A stretch of DNA of 64,000 nucleotides from Verrucomicrobiales bacterium (lineage in GTDB: Bacteria; Verrucomicrobiota; Verrucomicrobiia; Limisphaerales; J093). Each line of letters starts with the position of its first letter. Within the stretch, counting starts at the first letter, position 1. This document shows positions 1 through 8,834 of the stretch, in pieces. The notes below the pieces were generated by a model that saw nothing but the letters and a program-made list of their open reading frames with translations, made no database searches and had not been told where the DNA came from. The stretch spans positions 1-64,000 of the forward strand of contig JABTUJ010000046.1 in assembly GCA_015075445.1 (NCBI GenBank). Direction: 5' to 3'. A program made the position numbers and the translations under genes.

Positions 1-43
1 ACGAACATAGGGGATTACGGGGAAGCCGAAGATCCCCTCGTCC

Positions 44-120
44 CAATTCCCGATGTTCGAAATCTGCGGAGGATTCAGAGGGCAGGGGGTTTCTCCGCCG
101 ATTACGAACATCGGGGATTG
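44..120. repeat. 77-bp hairpin-forming dispersed repeat, copy 1
   Basis: The outer arms CAATTCCCGATGTTCG (44-59) and CGAACATCGGGGATTG (105-120) are near-perfect inverted repeats. Pairing continues inward (AATCTGCGGAGGA against TTCTCCGCCGATT) and leaves a loop of under 20 bases. A second copy lies inverted at 27533-27606, and bases 1-13 look like the end of a further copy. It is intergenic. The size and palindromy resemble REP or MITE-type elements; no transposase is adjacent. Confidence 0.75.
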
Positions 121-134
121 GTTTGCGGGAGGCG

Positions 135-213
135 CTCCATGAACCTGTGGTGCGGGCGTCCCGCGTGCGCCCTTCGTGGTTCATGGTTCCGGAGCAGGCC
201 CAAAAAGGAACAG
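135..213. repeat. Dispersed repeat of about 80 bp, copy A
   Basis: This segment begins CCATGAACCTGTGGTGCGGG, runs through GTGGTTCATGG and ends near GGAACAGG. It is closely matched at 14403-14483, and its first part recurs near 14757. The two ends (ATGAACC and GGTTCAT) are inverted, so the transcript could fold. It lies just beyond the 3' end of the sugar isomerase-like gene and has no coding character. Confidence 0.7.
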
Positions 214-224
214 GCCGATTCCCG

Positions 225-1256
225 CTAACGCGCCGCGGCGTCCAGCATCCGTTTGCCTTTGGTGCAGGCATCGTACGGATCCGGGATCTCCCAGGCGTCG
301 ATCATCGCCCAGCCACGGAAGCCGCCTTCCCGCAACACCCGCAGCGACTCCGCGATCTGCGCGTGGCCGTCACCGCAGGCCAGGTGTTTCGACGTGCCCC
401 CGTCGCGCAGCGTGCCGTCGGTGTCGGTCAGGTGGAGGTATCCGATGTTCGCCACGCCGACCTTCTGCAGCAATTCGTGCGGTCGCCCGGTCGAGCCGCT
501 CATCAGGTCGTAATGGCTCGGGTCGTAGATCACCTTCAGCGCGGGGTGATCGGCCTGCCGATGGATGCGCAGCAGGTGGTCGGGGGTGTTGAAGACAAAC
601 GGCGGCTCGATCTCGAAGGCCGCAATCAACCCGTGGTCGGCCGCGATTTCCCCCGCGGCGTGGAACGACCGGGCCAGCACGTCGAGGGCCTGATCCACGG
701 TCTGCCCCCGCAGCCCGCCGCCGGGCCACAACCCAACACAACTGCAGCCGAGCTGCTTCGCCAAGCGGACGCGGTCCTGGAAATCCTCCAGCCACCGCCG
801 GCGGCCGGCGGCGTCCGGATCAAAGGCTCCGTCCGCCCCGAGTTGCAGCGAGAAGATCTGCAGCCCGAACCCCGCATACTGCCGGCGCAGCGCGGCGATG
901 CGCCGCGGTTCCTCGGCTCGCGGGTAAGGGCCCATGGGCCAGCCTTGCACCAACTCGACCCCGTCGAAGCCTTCCTGCGCGGCGTAATCGAGGATCTCCC
1001 ACAGCGGGAACTGCTGCTTGTACTTGGAGGCGGACGACTCGAAGCCGTTGAGGCCAATGGCGGTTCGCCAGCGCAAGTTCGGGCCACCGGCGGCGCGCAA
1101 GGACGCGGCCACGGCGGACACGCCGGCGATGGCCTGCAGCATGTGGCGGCGTGTCCAACCCTCGCGGCCGGCCAGGAGCGGGGCGCGGGAGTTCTGGGCA
1201 GGCTGAGAGGCGGGAAGCTCCGGCGAGAGCAAGACGGCGCGGGGAGAGCGATGCAT
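225..1256 (-). CDS. Exported sugar phosphate isomerase/epimerase-like TIM-barrel protein
   Basis: This 343-residue protein has a long N-terminal leader with a twin-arginine-like motif (TRRHMLQ) followed by an alanine-rich hydrophobic stretch, so export is likely. The rest matches the xylose isomerase-like TIM-barrel (AP endonuclease 2) superfamily. Acidic and histidine motifs sit where the family binds metal: AFEIEPP, VIYDPSHYDL, YLHLTDTDG and a late AMIDAWE. Such proteins isomerise or epimerise sugars or cyclitols; the substrate cannot be read from the sequence. Exported paralogues are common in Verrucomicrobia and Planctomycetes. It is transcribed divergently from the site-2 protease gene, with about 120 bases between the starts. 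The first ATG was taken, so the leader length is uncertain. Confidence 0.8.
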   Translation of the reverse strand: MHRSPRAVLLSPELPASQPAQNSRAPLLAGREGWTRRHMLQAIAGVSAVAASLRAAGGPNLRWRTAIGLNGFESSASKYKQQFPLWEILDYAAQEGFDGVELVQGWPMGPYPRAEEPRRIAALRRQYAGFGLQIFSLQLGADGAFDPDAAGRRRWLEDFQDRVRLAKQLGCSCVGLWPGGGLRGQTVDQALDVLARSFHAAGEIAADHGLIAAFEIEPPFVFNTPDHLLRIHRQADHPALKVIYDPSHYDLMSGSTGRPHELLQKVGVANIGYLHLTDTDGTLRDGGTSKHLACGDGHAQIAESLRVLREGGFRGWAMIDAWEIPDPYDACTKGKRMLDAAAR

Positions 1257-1378
1257 GGCGGCATCCTGCGTTCGAGCGTTGCGGCTGTCAAAGGCAGGCC
1301 CACAGGTCCGCAGGCAGGGGTGTCGTATTCGCCCTTTCCTGCGCGCCGGACTCGGGTAGGCTGCGGCGCATTGCGAAC

Positions 1379-2482
1379 ATGAAGTGGTCCTGGCGCATCG
1401 GCCGTGTGGCGGGCATCGACCTTTACCTGCATGCCACGTTCCTGATTCTGGTGGGCTACGTGGCCTGGAGTGCCTACCAGCCGCGGCGCCTCGCGGCGGA
1501 TGCGTTTGGGGGCGTGTTGTTCATCGCCCTGTTCTTCGGGGTGGTGGTGTTGCACGAGTTGGGGCACTGCCTGACGGCCCGGCGGTTCGGGATCGCCACC
1601 CATGACATCACGTTGCTGCCCATTGGCGGGCTGGCGCGGCTGGAGCGGATGCCGGAGAAACCGGGCCAGGAACTGCTCGTGGCCCTCGCGGGACCCGCGG
1701 TCAACGTGGTCATCGGCATCGCGCTCTATGTGCTGCTGCGGGTGCCGGACCCGGCGCATTTGCTCGACGGGGTGCGTTTGGTGGGGGGCAGCCTGCTGGT
1801 GAACCTGTTTTACGCGAACGCCCTGATGGCGGTGTTCAACCTGGTGCCGGCCTTCCCGATGGATGGGGGGCGGGTGCTGCGGGCCCTGCTGGCCCTCCGG
1901 CTGGATTACGCCCGGGCCACGGCCACGGCGGCCACCATTGGCCAGGCGATGGCGTGGGGGTTCGGTTCCATCAGCCTGTTCACCCACAACTGGTGGCTGC
2001 TCATCATCGCCGTGTTTGTCTTCCTGGGCGCCGAGGCCGAAGCGGACTTCGTCCAGACGCGCTCGAAGTTGTCGGCGGTGAAGGTCGAGGATGTGATGGT
2101 CCGGGAATTCCGCGCGCTGCAGGCCCAGGACCGGCTGGCGGTGGCGGCGCAGCATATCCTGGCCGGGTTCCAGCAGGACTTCCCGGTGGTGGACGGCGAC
2201 AAGGTGGTGGGGGTGCTGACCCGCCGGCAGTTGCTCACCGGCCTGGCCCGACAGGGCCCCACGGGGGCCGTCGGCGACTACATGGAGCGCGATTTTCGGA
2301 CGGCGTTTCACTGGGAAACGACGGACGCGGCGTTCCAGCGGCTCGAGGACTGCCCGTGCCGTTCCCTGCCCGTCCTCCGCGAAGGGCGGTTGGCCGGGAT
2401 GCTGACCACCGACAACGTCGGGGAATACGTGATGATCCAGGCGGCGCTGCGCGGGGAACGCATTCGCCGTCCGCTGCTTTGA
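1379..2482 (+). CDS. Site-2 protease family (M50) zinc metalloprotease with CBS pair
   Basis: This 367-residue polytopic membrane protein opens with the MKWSWRIGRVAGIDLYLH-type start typical of M50 proteases carrying CBS domains. The zinc-binding HELGH motif is at residues 59-63, and the second metal site (FPMDGGR, Asp162) follows after several hydrophobic segments. Residues about 235-365 form two CBS motifs, which usually sense adenine nucleotides and could gate the protease. The family cleaves substrates within membranes, for example anti-sigma factors or membrane stress sensors. The ATG at 1379 was chosen because an upstream in-frame extension of 76 residues has no family resemblance. The substrate is unknown. 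Confidence 0.9.
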   Translation: MKWSWRIGRVAGIDLYLHATFLILVGYVAWSAYQPRRLAADAFGGVLFIALFFGVVVLHELGHCLTARRFGIATHDITLLPIGGLARLERMPEKPGQELLVALAGPAVNVVIGIALYVLLRVPDPAHLLDGVRLVGGSLLVNLFYANALMAVFNLVPAFPMDGGRVLRALLALRLDYARATATAATIGQAMAWGFGSISLFTHNWWLLIIAVFVFLGAEAEADFVQTRSKLSAVKVEDVMVREFRALQAQDRLAVAAQHILAGFQQDFPVVDGDKVVGVLTRRQLLTGLARQGPTGAVGDYMERDFRTAFHWETTDAAFQRLEDCPCRSLPVLREGRLAGMLTTDNVGEYVMIQAALRGERIRRPLL

Positions 2483-2573
2483 AGGGCCGGTGAAACAAAT
2501 CCGACCCCGGAATGTCTATAGGACACGATGATTTGACGGGTCCCGACAAATAACCCACGCTCCGCCGCACACG

Positions 2574-4094
2574 ATGAAACGCACAGCTCTGTTCCTTTCG
2601 GCTCTAACCGTCGCCGCCGGGGGCGTTCTGGGGACGGCCCAAGCGGTCGAGACCCGGCCTCTGACGCTCGAGGACGGCATCCAGATGGCGCTCGAGAAGA
2701 ACCTGGACATCCGGATCCAACGGCTGGGACCCCAGATCGCGCGTTACTCGGTGAGCGGCTCGTACTCGGCCTACGAGCCCACCCTCAGCGCCGGCGCGTC
2801 CTTCCGTTCGACCACCCAGCCGGGCGGCTTCGACGAGCAGAACCGGCCGTTCGGCCAGGCCCAAACCAGCACCGAATCCTGGAATGCTGGCATCGGCGGC
2901 CTCCTGCCCACCGGCTTGCGGTACGAGTTCGGGACCGGGTTCTCCGACGCCTACGGCTCGCGGGAAATCAGCATCGATAACGTGCTGCTGGGCATCCAGC
3001 AGTTCGAGAACACCTCGGGCGCCTTCCGGTTCTCTTTCAGCCAGCCGCTGCTCCGGAACTTCTGGATCGACAGCGCACGGCTCAACATCTCGCTGAGCCG
3101 GAAGAGCCTGGAGACCTCCGAACTCAGCCTCCGCAACCAGATCATCAACACCATCACTTCGGTCGAGATCGCCTACTACGAACTCATCGCCGCCCGCGAG
3201 ACCATCAGTGTCGCAGAGGTCGCCCTGCGGCTCGCCGAACAGCTCCTGCGCGAGAACAAGAAGCGGGTCGAGGTCGGCGTGATGGCGCCGCTGGACGAAA
3301 AGGAGGCCGCCTCCCAGGTCGCCGCCAGCCGCGCCAACCTCCTCGGCGCACAAAACTCGTACGCCAGCCGCCAGAACCAGCTCAAGAGCCTCCTCGGAGA
3401 TCAGTTCGTCGCCTGGCATGACGTCCAACTCGAGCCGGCTGAGCCACTCACCGCCGAGCCGACCACCTTCAGCCTGCAGGACAGTTGGTCGCGGGGGATC
3501 ACGCTGCGGCCCGACCTGCTCCAGGCCAAGGTGGACCTTGAACGGCGCAACATCACGCTGCGGTATCAGAAGAACCAGTTGTTCCCGCAACTGGATTTGA
3601 CTGGCACGTACGCCCAAAGCGGCAGCGGCACCGAATTCAGCGATTCCCTCTCCGCCATCTATTCGGGCAACTACCCCGAGTACTCCTTCGGCACCGTGCT
3701 CAGCATCCCCCTGGCCGGCAACCGTCAGGCCCGCACCAACGTGCGCATCTCCAAGGCCGAGATCGAACAGGCTTTGCTGCGACTCAAGCAGATTGAGCAG
3801 AACGTCATGGTCCAGATCGCGGACGCCATCGCCCAGGCCCGCACCAGTTACCAGCAGGTCCAGGCCACCAAGGAAGCCCAGGAGTTCGCCGCCGAGGCCC
3901 TCAGCGCCGAGGAAAAGAAGCTCGAGAACGGCAAGAGCACCAGCTTCCAGGTCCTGCAGTTGCAGCGCATCCTCACCACCCGCGCTTACGAATACATTCG
4001 CGCCCGGGTGGACTACAGCGCCGCCCTCGCCCGCCTGGCCCAGGTCGAGGGCTCAACCCTCGATCGCAACCGCGTGAACCTCGAGTTCCGCTGA
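2574..4094 (+). CDS. TolC-family outer membrane efflux/secretion protein
   Basis: This 506-residue protein starts with a Sec signal peptide (MKRTALFLSALTVAAGG...AQA) and follows the OEP/TolC pattern. There are two structural repeats of strands and long helices, including heptad-rich stretches such as LRLAEQLLRENKKRVEVGVMAP and the later LRLKQIEQNVMVQIADAI. Trimers form an outer-membrane channel joined to a periplasmic tunnel. No membrane fusion protein or inner-membrane pump is adjacent, so the partner must be encoded elsewhere. The gap to the upstream protease is about 90 bases and contains a short AT-rich TCTATAGG that could be a promoter element. Confidence 0.92.
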   Translation: MKRTALFLSALTVAAGGVLGTAQAVETRPLTLEDGIQMALEKNLDIRIQRLGPQIARYSVSGSYSAYEPTLSAGASFRSTTQPGGFDEQNRPFGQAQTSTESWNAGIGGLLPTGLRYEFGTGFSDAYGSREISIDNVLLGIQQFENTSGAFRFSFSQPLLRNFWIDSARLNISLSRKSLETSELSLRNQIINTITSVEIAYYELIAARETISVAEVALRLAEQLLRENKKRVEVGVMAPLDEKEAASQVAASRANLLGAQNSYASRQNQLKSLLGDQFVAWHDVQLEPAEPLTAEPTTFSLQDSWSRGITLRPDLLQAKVDLERRNITLRYQKNQLFPQLDLTGTYAQSGSGTEFSDSLSAIYSGNYPEYSFGTVLSIPLAGNRQARTNVRISKAEIEQALLRLKQIEQNVMVQIADAIAQARTSYQQVQATKEAQEFAAEALSAEEKKLENGKSTSFQVLQLQRILTTRAYEYIRARVDYSAALARLAQVEGSTLDRNRVNLEFR

Positions 4095-4627
4095 CCGCTC
4101 GCTGCACGCGTGCTGGCGCTGAAGGCACGCATCCAGATGCCGTTCCCCGTTCTGAACCCATGGCGTCCCGATTAGCGGAGATGATTACCATCCCAACCCA
4201 TGCGACCCCATCCGCCCGTCCACGCCCGATGCGCGCGGAAGAGCCGCGCGCGTCGGAATGACCTGCCGCCCGGCATGTCCATCGGGTGATCCGACGGCCT
4301 GCGTCCCGGCGGTCCTGAAGCAGTTCTGCGCCCCACCGTGGCTGGCACCCGTCTCGTCTACCGCCGTTCCCCGCCCACGACCGCCCGTTACCGGCGTCTG
4401 AATCAAACCCGTGTCTGATCTGCTCCAACCATCCACGTTCTGACTGGAGCGCCCGTCTACCGCCGCATCGCTCGGTTTCATCCGCCCATCAACCGCCATC
4501 GAACGAAATCACGGCGGATACGCGCGACGTACCATACCCGCTTCAGCGCCGCTGTTTGAGGGGGAACGGACGGGTTGCACCAGGCCGCCTTGAGGCCATG
4601 TTTCACGCACGGACCGTCCGTCGAACC
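4095..4627. other. Intergenic region with no recognisable gene
   Basis: These 533 bases follow the TolC-type gene. The short open frames here are rich in repeated Val-Asp-Gly-Arg words and have no family resemblance. Short degenerate CCGCCCGTC-type words recur, but I see no convincing RNA, terminator or element. Confidence 0.5.
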
Positions 4628-5131
4628 ATGCGCGTCTTCACCCTGCAAACCGAGCTCTGGCTGCCCCGCCCGCGCGAGGAGGTGTTTCCCTTCTTCGCCG
4701 AAGCGCGGAACCTCGAGGCCATCACGCCATCCTGGTTGCGCTTCGAGGTGTTGACCCCCGCGCCGATGACGATGCGGGCCGGCGCGCTCATCGATTACCG
4801 CCTCCGCATCCACGGGATCCCGCTGCGGTGGCGCACCGAGATCACCGTCTGGCAGCCCCCGGAGCGGTTCACGGACGTGCAGCGCCGGGGCCCGTACGTG
4901 CTCTGGGAACACACCCACACGTTCGAGGAACGGGACGGCGCCACCCGGTGTGTGGACCACGTTCGCTACCGGCCGCGCGGCGGCGCCCTCGTGCACTGGC
5001 TGTTTGTGCGGCGCGATGTCGAACGCATCTTCCGCTTCCGACAGCAGCGCTTGGCAGCCCTGTTCCCGGCCCCCGCCGACCCGGCACCGCCAACGCCCGA
5101 TTTGCCGTCGCCCGCCTGCGGACTACCCTGA
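4628..5131 (+). CDS. SRPBCC-family ligand-binding/cyclase-dehydrase-like protein
   Basis: This is a single-domain protein of 167 residues. The N-terminus (MRVFTLQTELWLPRPREEVFPFFAEARNLE...) and the helix-grip pattern match the SRPBCC superfamily of START/polyketide-cyclase/SsgB-like folds. The ITPSWLRFEVLTP and GALIDYRLRIHGIPLRWRTEI stretches are typical of the bacterial subgroup annotated as SRPBCC or cell-division inhibitor-like. The fold binds hydrophobic ligands; the role here is unknown. The ATG at 4628 was preferred over an in-frame start 72 bases upstream because homology begins there. Five bases separate it from the downstream peptidase-like gene, so the two are probably co-transcribed. 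Confidence 0.8.
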   Translation: MRVFTLQTELWLPRPREEVFPFFAEARNLEAITPSWLRFEVLTPAPMTMRAGALIDYRLRIHGIPLRWRTEITVWQPPERFTDVQRRGPYVLWEHTHTFEERDGATRCVDHVRYRPRGGALVHWLFVRRDVERIFRFRQQRLAALFPAPADPAPPTPDLPSPACGLP

Positions 5132-5136
5132 CGATC

Positions 5137-6291
5137 ATGATAAGCGAGTCCAACCCGCGCACCTTTCCCGAATTCAGCCTGCTGCGCCTGCTCCGCACCG
5201 TGTTTGACCCCAAGCCGGGCGAGCGCATCGGGATTCTGATCGACCTGCCCGACCCGCGGCGGGTCAAGCAGTTCGCGTTCCTCGAGGACCCGAATCTGAC
5301 CATCCAGCGACACGCGCACGACGTGTTCTATCAGGGTCTCCGGCGCGGCGTGCTGGCCGACCTCGGCCTGGAGGGCGGCGATCTATTCGCCTACCAGATC
5401 ACGGGCGGCAGCAACCTGGACCTGCCGGACGCCGCCTGGACGCCCGCGGGTCAGGAAGTCAGCCTGAGCCGCGAGGTCTATCCCCGCTTCAACATTCTGC
5501 TGTGCATCTCGACGTACTCGGCCACCGCCCCGCTCACCGCGTTCGCGAAGCACTACGGCTTTCGCGGCGCGACGTTGCACGGCCTGAACCCCATCATCCT
5601 CCGCACCGGCCTCGCGGTGGACTACAACGAGGTCAGCCGTCAGGCGGAAAAACTGCGCCGGGCGCTGACGCGCGCCGACGCGTTCGAAATCGACTTCGAG
5701 GCCGCTGGCCACAAGGTCACCCTGCGCCTGCTCTGCGACCGGCAGGAGGCCCAGAAGAGCCACGGCCTGTGTCGCGGCGAACATCCCGACGTCGCCAATC
5801 TCCCCGCCGGGGAGGTGTACTTCGTCCCGACCGGTGCCGGGGGACAATTCCCGCGGCGTTACGAGGACGGCACGCTGGGCTTGCTCGAGGTCGCGGGCGG
5901 CCGGGTCCGGAAGGCGACGTTCCTCGCGGGCAACCCCGCCACGGTCACCGCGCACAACGCACTGCTAGCGGCCGATCCGGCGACGGGCGAGATCGGTGAA
6001 CTGGGCTTCGGCACCCAAGACCTGCCCCCGTCGGGCCAGGACATTCAGGACGAGAAGATCCTGGGCACGCTGCACGTCGCCACGGGCCGGAGCGATCACC
6101 TCGGCGGCCACCTGACGCCGGACAAGTTCAAGTCGGCGAAGAACGCCACGCACGACGACATCCTGTTTTCTCCGACCAAGACGCCGGAGATCCGCGTGTC
6201 GCAAGCGCGGCTGTATCGGGAGGGACGGGTGGAGGTGGTGATCGAGAACTACCGACCGGCGGCCTATTTGGAGCGAGCGCTGGCCGCGTGA
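5137..6291 (+). CDS. M29-like aminopeptidase (thermophilic metalloprotease family)
   Basis: This 384-residue protein resembles family M29 aminopeptidases (AmpS, AmpT) of about 400 residues. The motifs that carry the paired metal ligands appear in family order: NLPAGEVYFVP (Glu), GEIGELGFGT (Glu), ILGTLHVATGRSDH (His) and NATHDDILF (His and Asp in HxD spacing). It is expected to be a cytoplasmic metal-dependent aminopeptidase, although this branch is divergent in the N-terminal half and activity is inferred. The ATG at 5137 lies 5 bases after the SRPBCC stop. It is followed after 37 bases by the ovothiol-type methyltransferase, which places three or four genes in one unit. Confidence 0.72.
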   Translation: MISESNPRTFPEFSLLRLLRTVFDPKPGERIGILIDLPDPRRVKQFAFLEDPNLTIQRHAHDVFYQGLRRGVLADLGLEGGDLFAYQITGGSNLDLPDAAWTPAGQEVSLSREVYPRFNILLCISTYSATAPLTAFAKHYGFRGATLHGLNPIILRTGLAVDYNEVSRQAEKLRRALTRADAFEIDFEAAGHKVTLRLLCDRQEAQKSHGLCRGEHPDVANLPAGEVYFVPTGAGGQFPRRYEDGTLGLLEVAGGRVRKATFLAGNPATVTAHNALLAADPATGEIGELGFGTQDLPPSGQDIQDEKILGTLHVATGRSDHLGGHLTPDKFKSAKNATHDDILFSPTKTPEIRVSQARLYREGRVEVVIENYRPAAYLERALAA

Positions 6292-6328
6292 ATCCACCGG
6301 TTTCGCCCCGCGACGGAGGTCGACCGTC

Positions 6329-7093
6329 ATGAGCGCTCCCGGCTTCTACGAGACCGAGCAGGCGGTGGCGGAGTATCTGCTGTTCCATTACGGCACGCGG
6401 GAACAGACCCTGCCGTGGGCCTTCGGACCCGCCGACGCACTCGATTACCCGCGCCGCTGTATCTCCGAATGTCTGGATCTGGAACATCTGCCGGCGCAGG
6501 CGCGGGCCCTGGACCTCGGCTGCGCCGTGGGCCGGTCGGCGTTTGAACTCGCCCGCCACTGCACAAGCGTGATCGGCATCGACGCGTCCACCCGGTTCAT
6601 TGCCGTGGCGCGCCAGTTGCAGACGCACGGGTCCATGACGTACGCGTATGCCGAGGAAGGGCGGCTGACGTCCCCGGCTACGGCGCAGGTGCCTCCCGGC
6701 ATCGACCGGCAGCGTGTTCATTTCGAGCACGGCGACGCGCAGGCGCTCCGCGCCGATCTGGGTGCCTTTGACGTTGTGCTCCTGGCGAACCTGGTGGATC
6801 GGTTGCCCGATCCCCGCCGTTGCCTGGCCGCGCTGCCGGCCCGGGTGCGGCCCGGTGGCCAGGTCATCCTGACGACGCCGTGCACCTGGCTCGAGCACTA
6901 CACCTCCCCGACCCAGTGGCTGGGCGGCTACCACCAGGACGAACGACCGGTGCGGACGCTCGAGACGTTGCGGACCTTGCTCGAACCCCACTTCACCCTG
7001 GCGCGAACGCTCGACCTGCCCTTCCTGTTGCGCGAGCACGCCCGCAAGTACCAGTGGAGTGTGGCGCTGGCGACCGTCTGGATCCGTCGATGA
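6329..7093 (+). CDS. Putative 4-mercaptohistidine N1-methyltransferase (OvoA C-terminal type, standalone)
   Basis: This 254-residue SAM-dependent methyltransferase matches the family equivalent to the C-terminal domain of OvoA. Diagnostic features are the start FYETEQAVAEYLLFHYG, motif I ALDLGCAVGRS (60-70), GHD-like acidic GDAQAL, TPCTWLEHYTSPTQWLGG, and the ending LREHARKYQWSVALATVW. In ovothiol biosynthesis this domain methylates the imidazole of 4-thiohistidine after the iron-dependent sulfoxide synthase and a PLP lyase have acted. Here the methyltransferase stands alone; no sulfoxide synthase domain is in the window. A partner elsewhere in the genome is needed for the pathway. It is part of the same plus-strand run as the M29-like gene. 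Confidence 0.85.
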   Translation: MSAPGFYETEQAVAEYLLFHYGTREQTLPWAFGPADALDYPRRCISECLDLEHLPAQARALDLGCAVGRSAFELARHCTSVIGIDASTRFIAVARQLQTHGSMTYAYAEEGRLTSPATAQVPPGIDRQRVHFEHGDAQALRADLGAFDVVLLANLVDRLPDPRRCLAALPARVRPGGQVILTTPCTWLEHYTSPTQWLGGYHQDERPVRTLETLRTLLEPHFTLARTLDLPFLLREHARKYQWSVALATVWIRR

Positions 7094-7157
7094 AGCCGGC
7101 CGCGCAGCGAACGCCAGGTCCCGCCGGCCGCCCGGCGCAGCGAGGGTCGAAGGGGGG

Positions 7158-8834
7158 ATGAGCCGGACGCGTCAGCTCGTCACCGTTGCCGCGTGTCTGG
7201 CGACGTTCGCGTGGCTGCTGGCGCCCGAGCTTCGGGCCAGTCCGGCGGTGCTCTGGCCCAGCGTGCTGGCGGTGGGGCTGGTGTTCGTCACCCGGGACCT
7301 GTACCTCGCCCTCGGCCTGGGGGCGTTCAGCGGCGCGCTGCTCCTCGCCGGGGGAAACCCGTGGACCGCCTTCCAGGCCTTGTGGCGCGACCACCTCCTG
7401 CCCGCGCTCAGCGACCGGTGGAACCTGAGCGTGCTCGTGTTCACCCTGATGATGGGCGGGTTCGTCGAGGTGCTGCACCGCAACGGCGGGATGGCCGCGC
7501 TCTCGCAGCGTTTCCTGGGGCGCTCGCAGAGCCCGCGGCGGGCGGGACTGGGGGCCTTCTTCCTGGGCTGGCTGGTGTTCTTTGACGGCCTGGCCAGCTC
7601 GATGCTGGTGGGGAAGACGCTCCGGCCGATGGCCGATCGCGCAGGCCTGTCACGTGAGAAACTGGCTTTCATCGTGGACTCAACGTCATCGCCCATCGCG
7701 GGCCTGGCGCTCCTCTCCACTTGGGTGGCGTACGAGATGTCCGTGATCCGGCAGGGTCTCGAGAACACGGGGGACCCCGCCCTGGCGGTCGCGGTGTCGC
7801 CCTTTTCCTGGCTGGTGCTGAGCCTGCCGTTCCGGTTCTACAACTGGTTCATGCTCTGGCTCGTCTTCCTGGTGGCCTGGGGGCTGCGCGACTGGGGTCC
7901 CATGCTCGAGGCGGAGCGACGCGCGCGCACAAGGCAACGGGAGGAGCTGCACACGCCTCGCGTGGAAGGCGCAGGGCCCGGTGCCGCCCGTGCCTGGGTG
8001 CCGTTGGCGGTGTTGGTGGCGGGGGTGTTTGGCGGCTTGTATGTCGACGGAGGTGGGCTCGCGGAACCGCTGAGTTTTGCGGGGTTGGTTCGAGCGCTGG
8101 GCAAGGCGGACGCCGCGTCGGTGTTTGTCCTGGCCACCGCCATGGCCACGCTCGTGGCGTTGGGGCTGAGTCTGGGGCGACGCGGCGCGGCTGGCCGCCG
8201 GCCGGACGACAGGGGTACGCAGGCGTTTCTGCACGGGATGCAGCAGATGTTCCTTCCCGCGTTGATCCTGGTGTGTGCCTGGATGCTCAACAGCGTGCTC
8301 AAGGAACTGGGAACCGCGCGTTACCTGGTGACGCTGCTGGGCGACCGGTTGCCGGCGGCCTGGCTCCCGGCGCTGGTGTTTCTGCTGGCCGCGGTTGTCT
8401 CGTTCAGCACCGGCACCTCGTGGGGCACCATGGCGGTGCTCATTCCGCTGACGGTGCCCCTGGCGGTCGAGTTGACCGGCTTTGGGGCGGGCGCGCCCGT
8501 CAGCCCGGTGCTGGCCGCCACCGTGGGGGCCGTGCTCGCGGGCGCCGTGTTCGGCGACCACTGCTCGCCGCTGAGTGATACGACGATTGTCTCGGCCTTG
8601 AGCAGTGAGTGCGACGTGCTGGCGCATGTGCGGACCCAATTGCCTTACGCGCTGGCGGCGGCGGCCGCGGCGACGCTGCTCGGCTATCTGCCGGCCGGTT
8701 ATGGCGTGGCCCCGGGATGGTTGCTCGCCGCCGGGGCCCTCGCGTGCTGGTTGCTGGTGCGGTACGGCGGGAAACGCGTGCCGGCGGTGAGCCGCCGCCC
8801 TACCGGATCTTCTGATCGGGCAGTTCCTGTTTGA
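7158..8834 (+). CDS. NhaC-family Na+/H+ antiporter
   Basis: This 558-residue protein has many hydrophobic segments and NhaC-family signatures: FFDGLASSMLVGKTLRPMADRAGLSREKLAFIVDSTSSPI (given in two parts, around residues 135-180) and the late GDHCSPLSDTTIVSALSS. It should exchange cytoplasmic sodium for external protons (or the reverse, or malate/lactate in some relatives) across the inner membrane. The ATG at 7158 follows an AGGGGGG ribosome-binding site and is preferred to an upstream in-frame GTG/ATG. Its 3' end overlaps the convergent sulfatase gene by 35 bases, leaving no room for a terminator between them. Confidence 0.88.
   Translation: MSRTRQLVTVAACLATFAWLLAPELRASPAVLWPSVLAVGLVFVTRDLYLALGLGAFSGALLLAGGNPWTAFQALWRDHLLPALSDRWNLSVLVFTLMMGGFVEVLHRNGGMAALSQRFLGRSQSPRRAGLGAFFLGWLVFFDGLASSMLVGKTLRPMADRAGLSREKLAFIVDSTSSPIAGLALLSTWVAYEMSVIRQGLENTGDPALAVAVSPFSWLVLSLPFRFYNWFMLWLVFLVAWGLRDWGPMLEAERRARTRQREELHTPRVEGAGPGAARAWVPLAVLVAGVFGGLYVDGGGLAEPLSFAGLVRALGKADAASVFVLATAMATLVALGLSLGRRGAAGRRPDDRGTQAFLHGMQQMFLPALILVCAWMLNSVLKELGTARYLVTLLGDRLPAAWLPALVFLLAAVVSFSTGTSWGTMAVLIPLTVPLAVELTGFGAGAPVSPVLAATVGAVLAGAVFGDHCSPLSDTTIVSALSSECDVLAHVRTQLPYALAAAAAATLLGYLPAGYGVAPGWLLAAGALACWLLVRYGGKRVPAVSRRPTGSSDRAVPV

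Noticed and set aside
4185-4499. Possible small minus-strand gene with VDGR words
   Set aside because: There is no ribosome-binding site, homology or coupling to neighbours; the repeated words come from simple GC-rich sequence.
7648-7662. TCACGTGAGAAAC-like word resembling a parS site
   Set aside because: It misses several bases of the TGTTTCACGTGAAACA consensus, is inside the antiporter gene and is 20 kb from parB.
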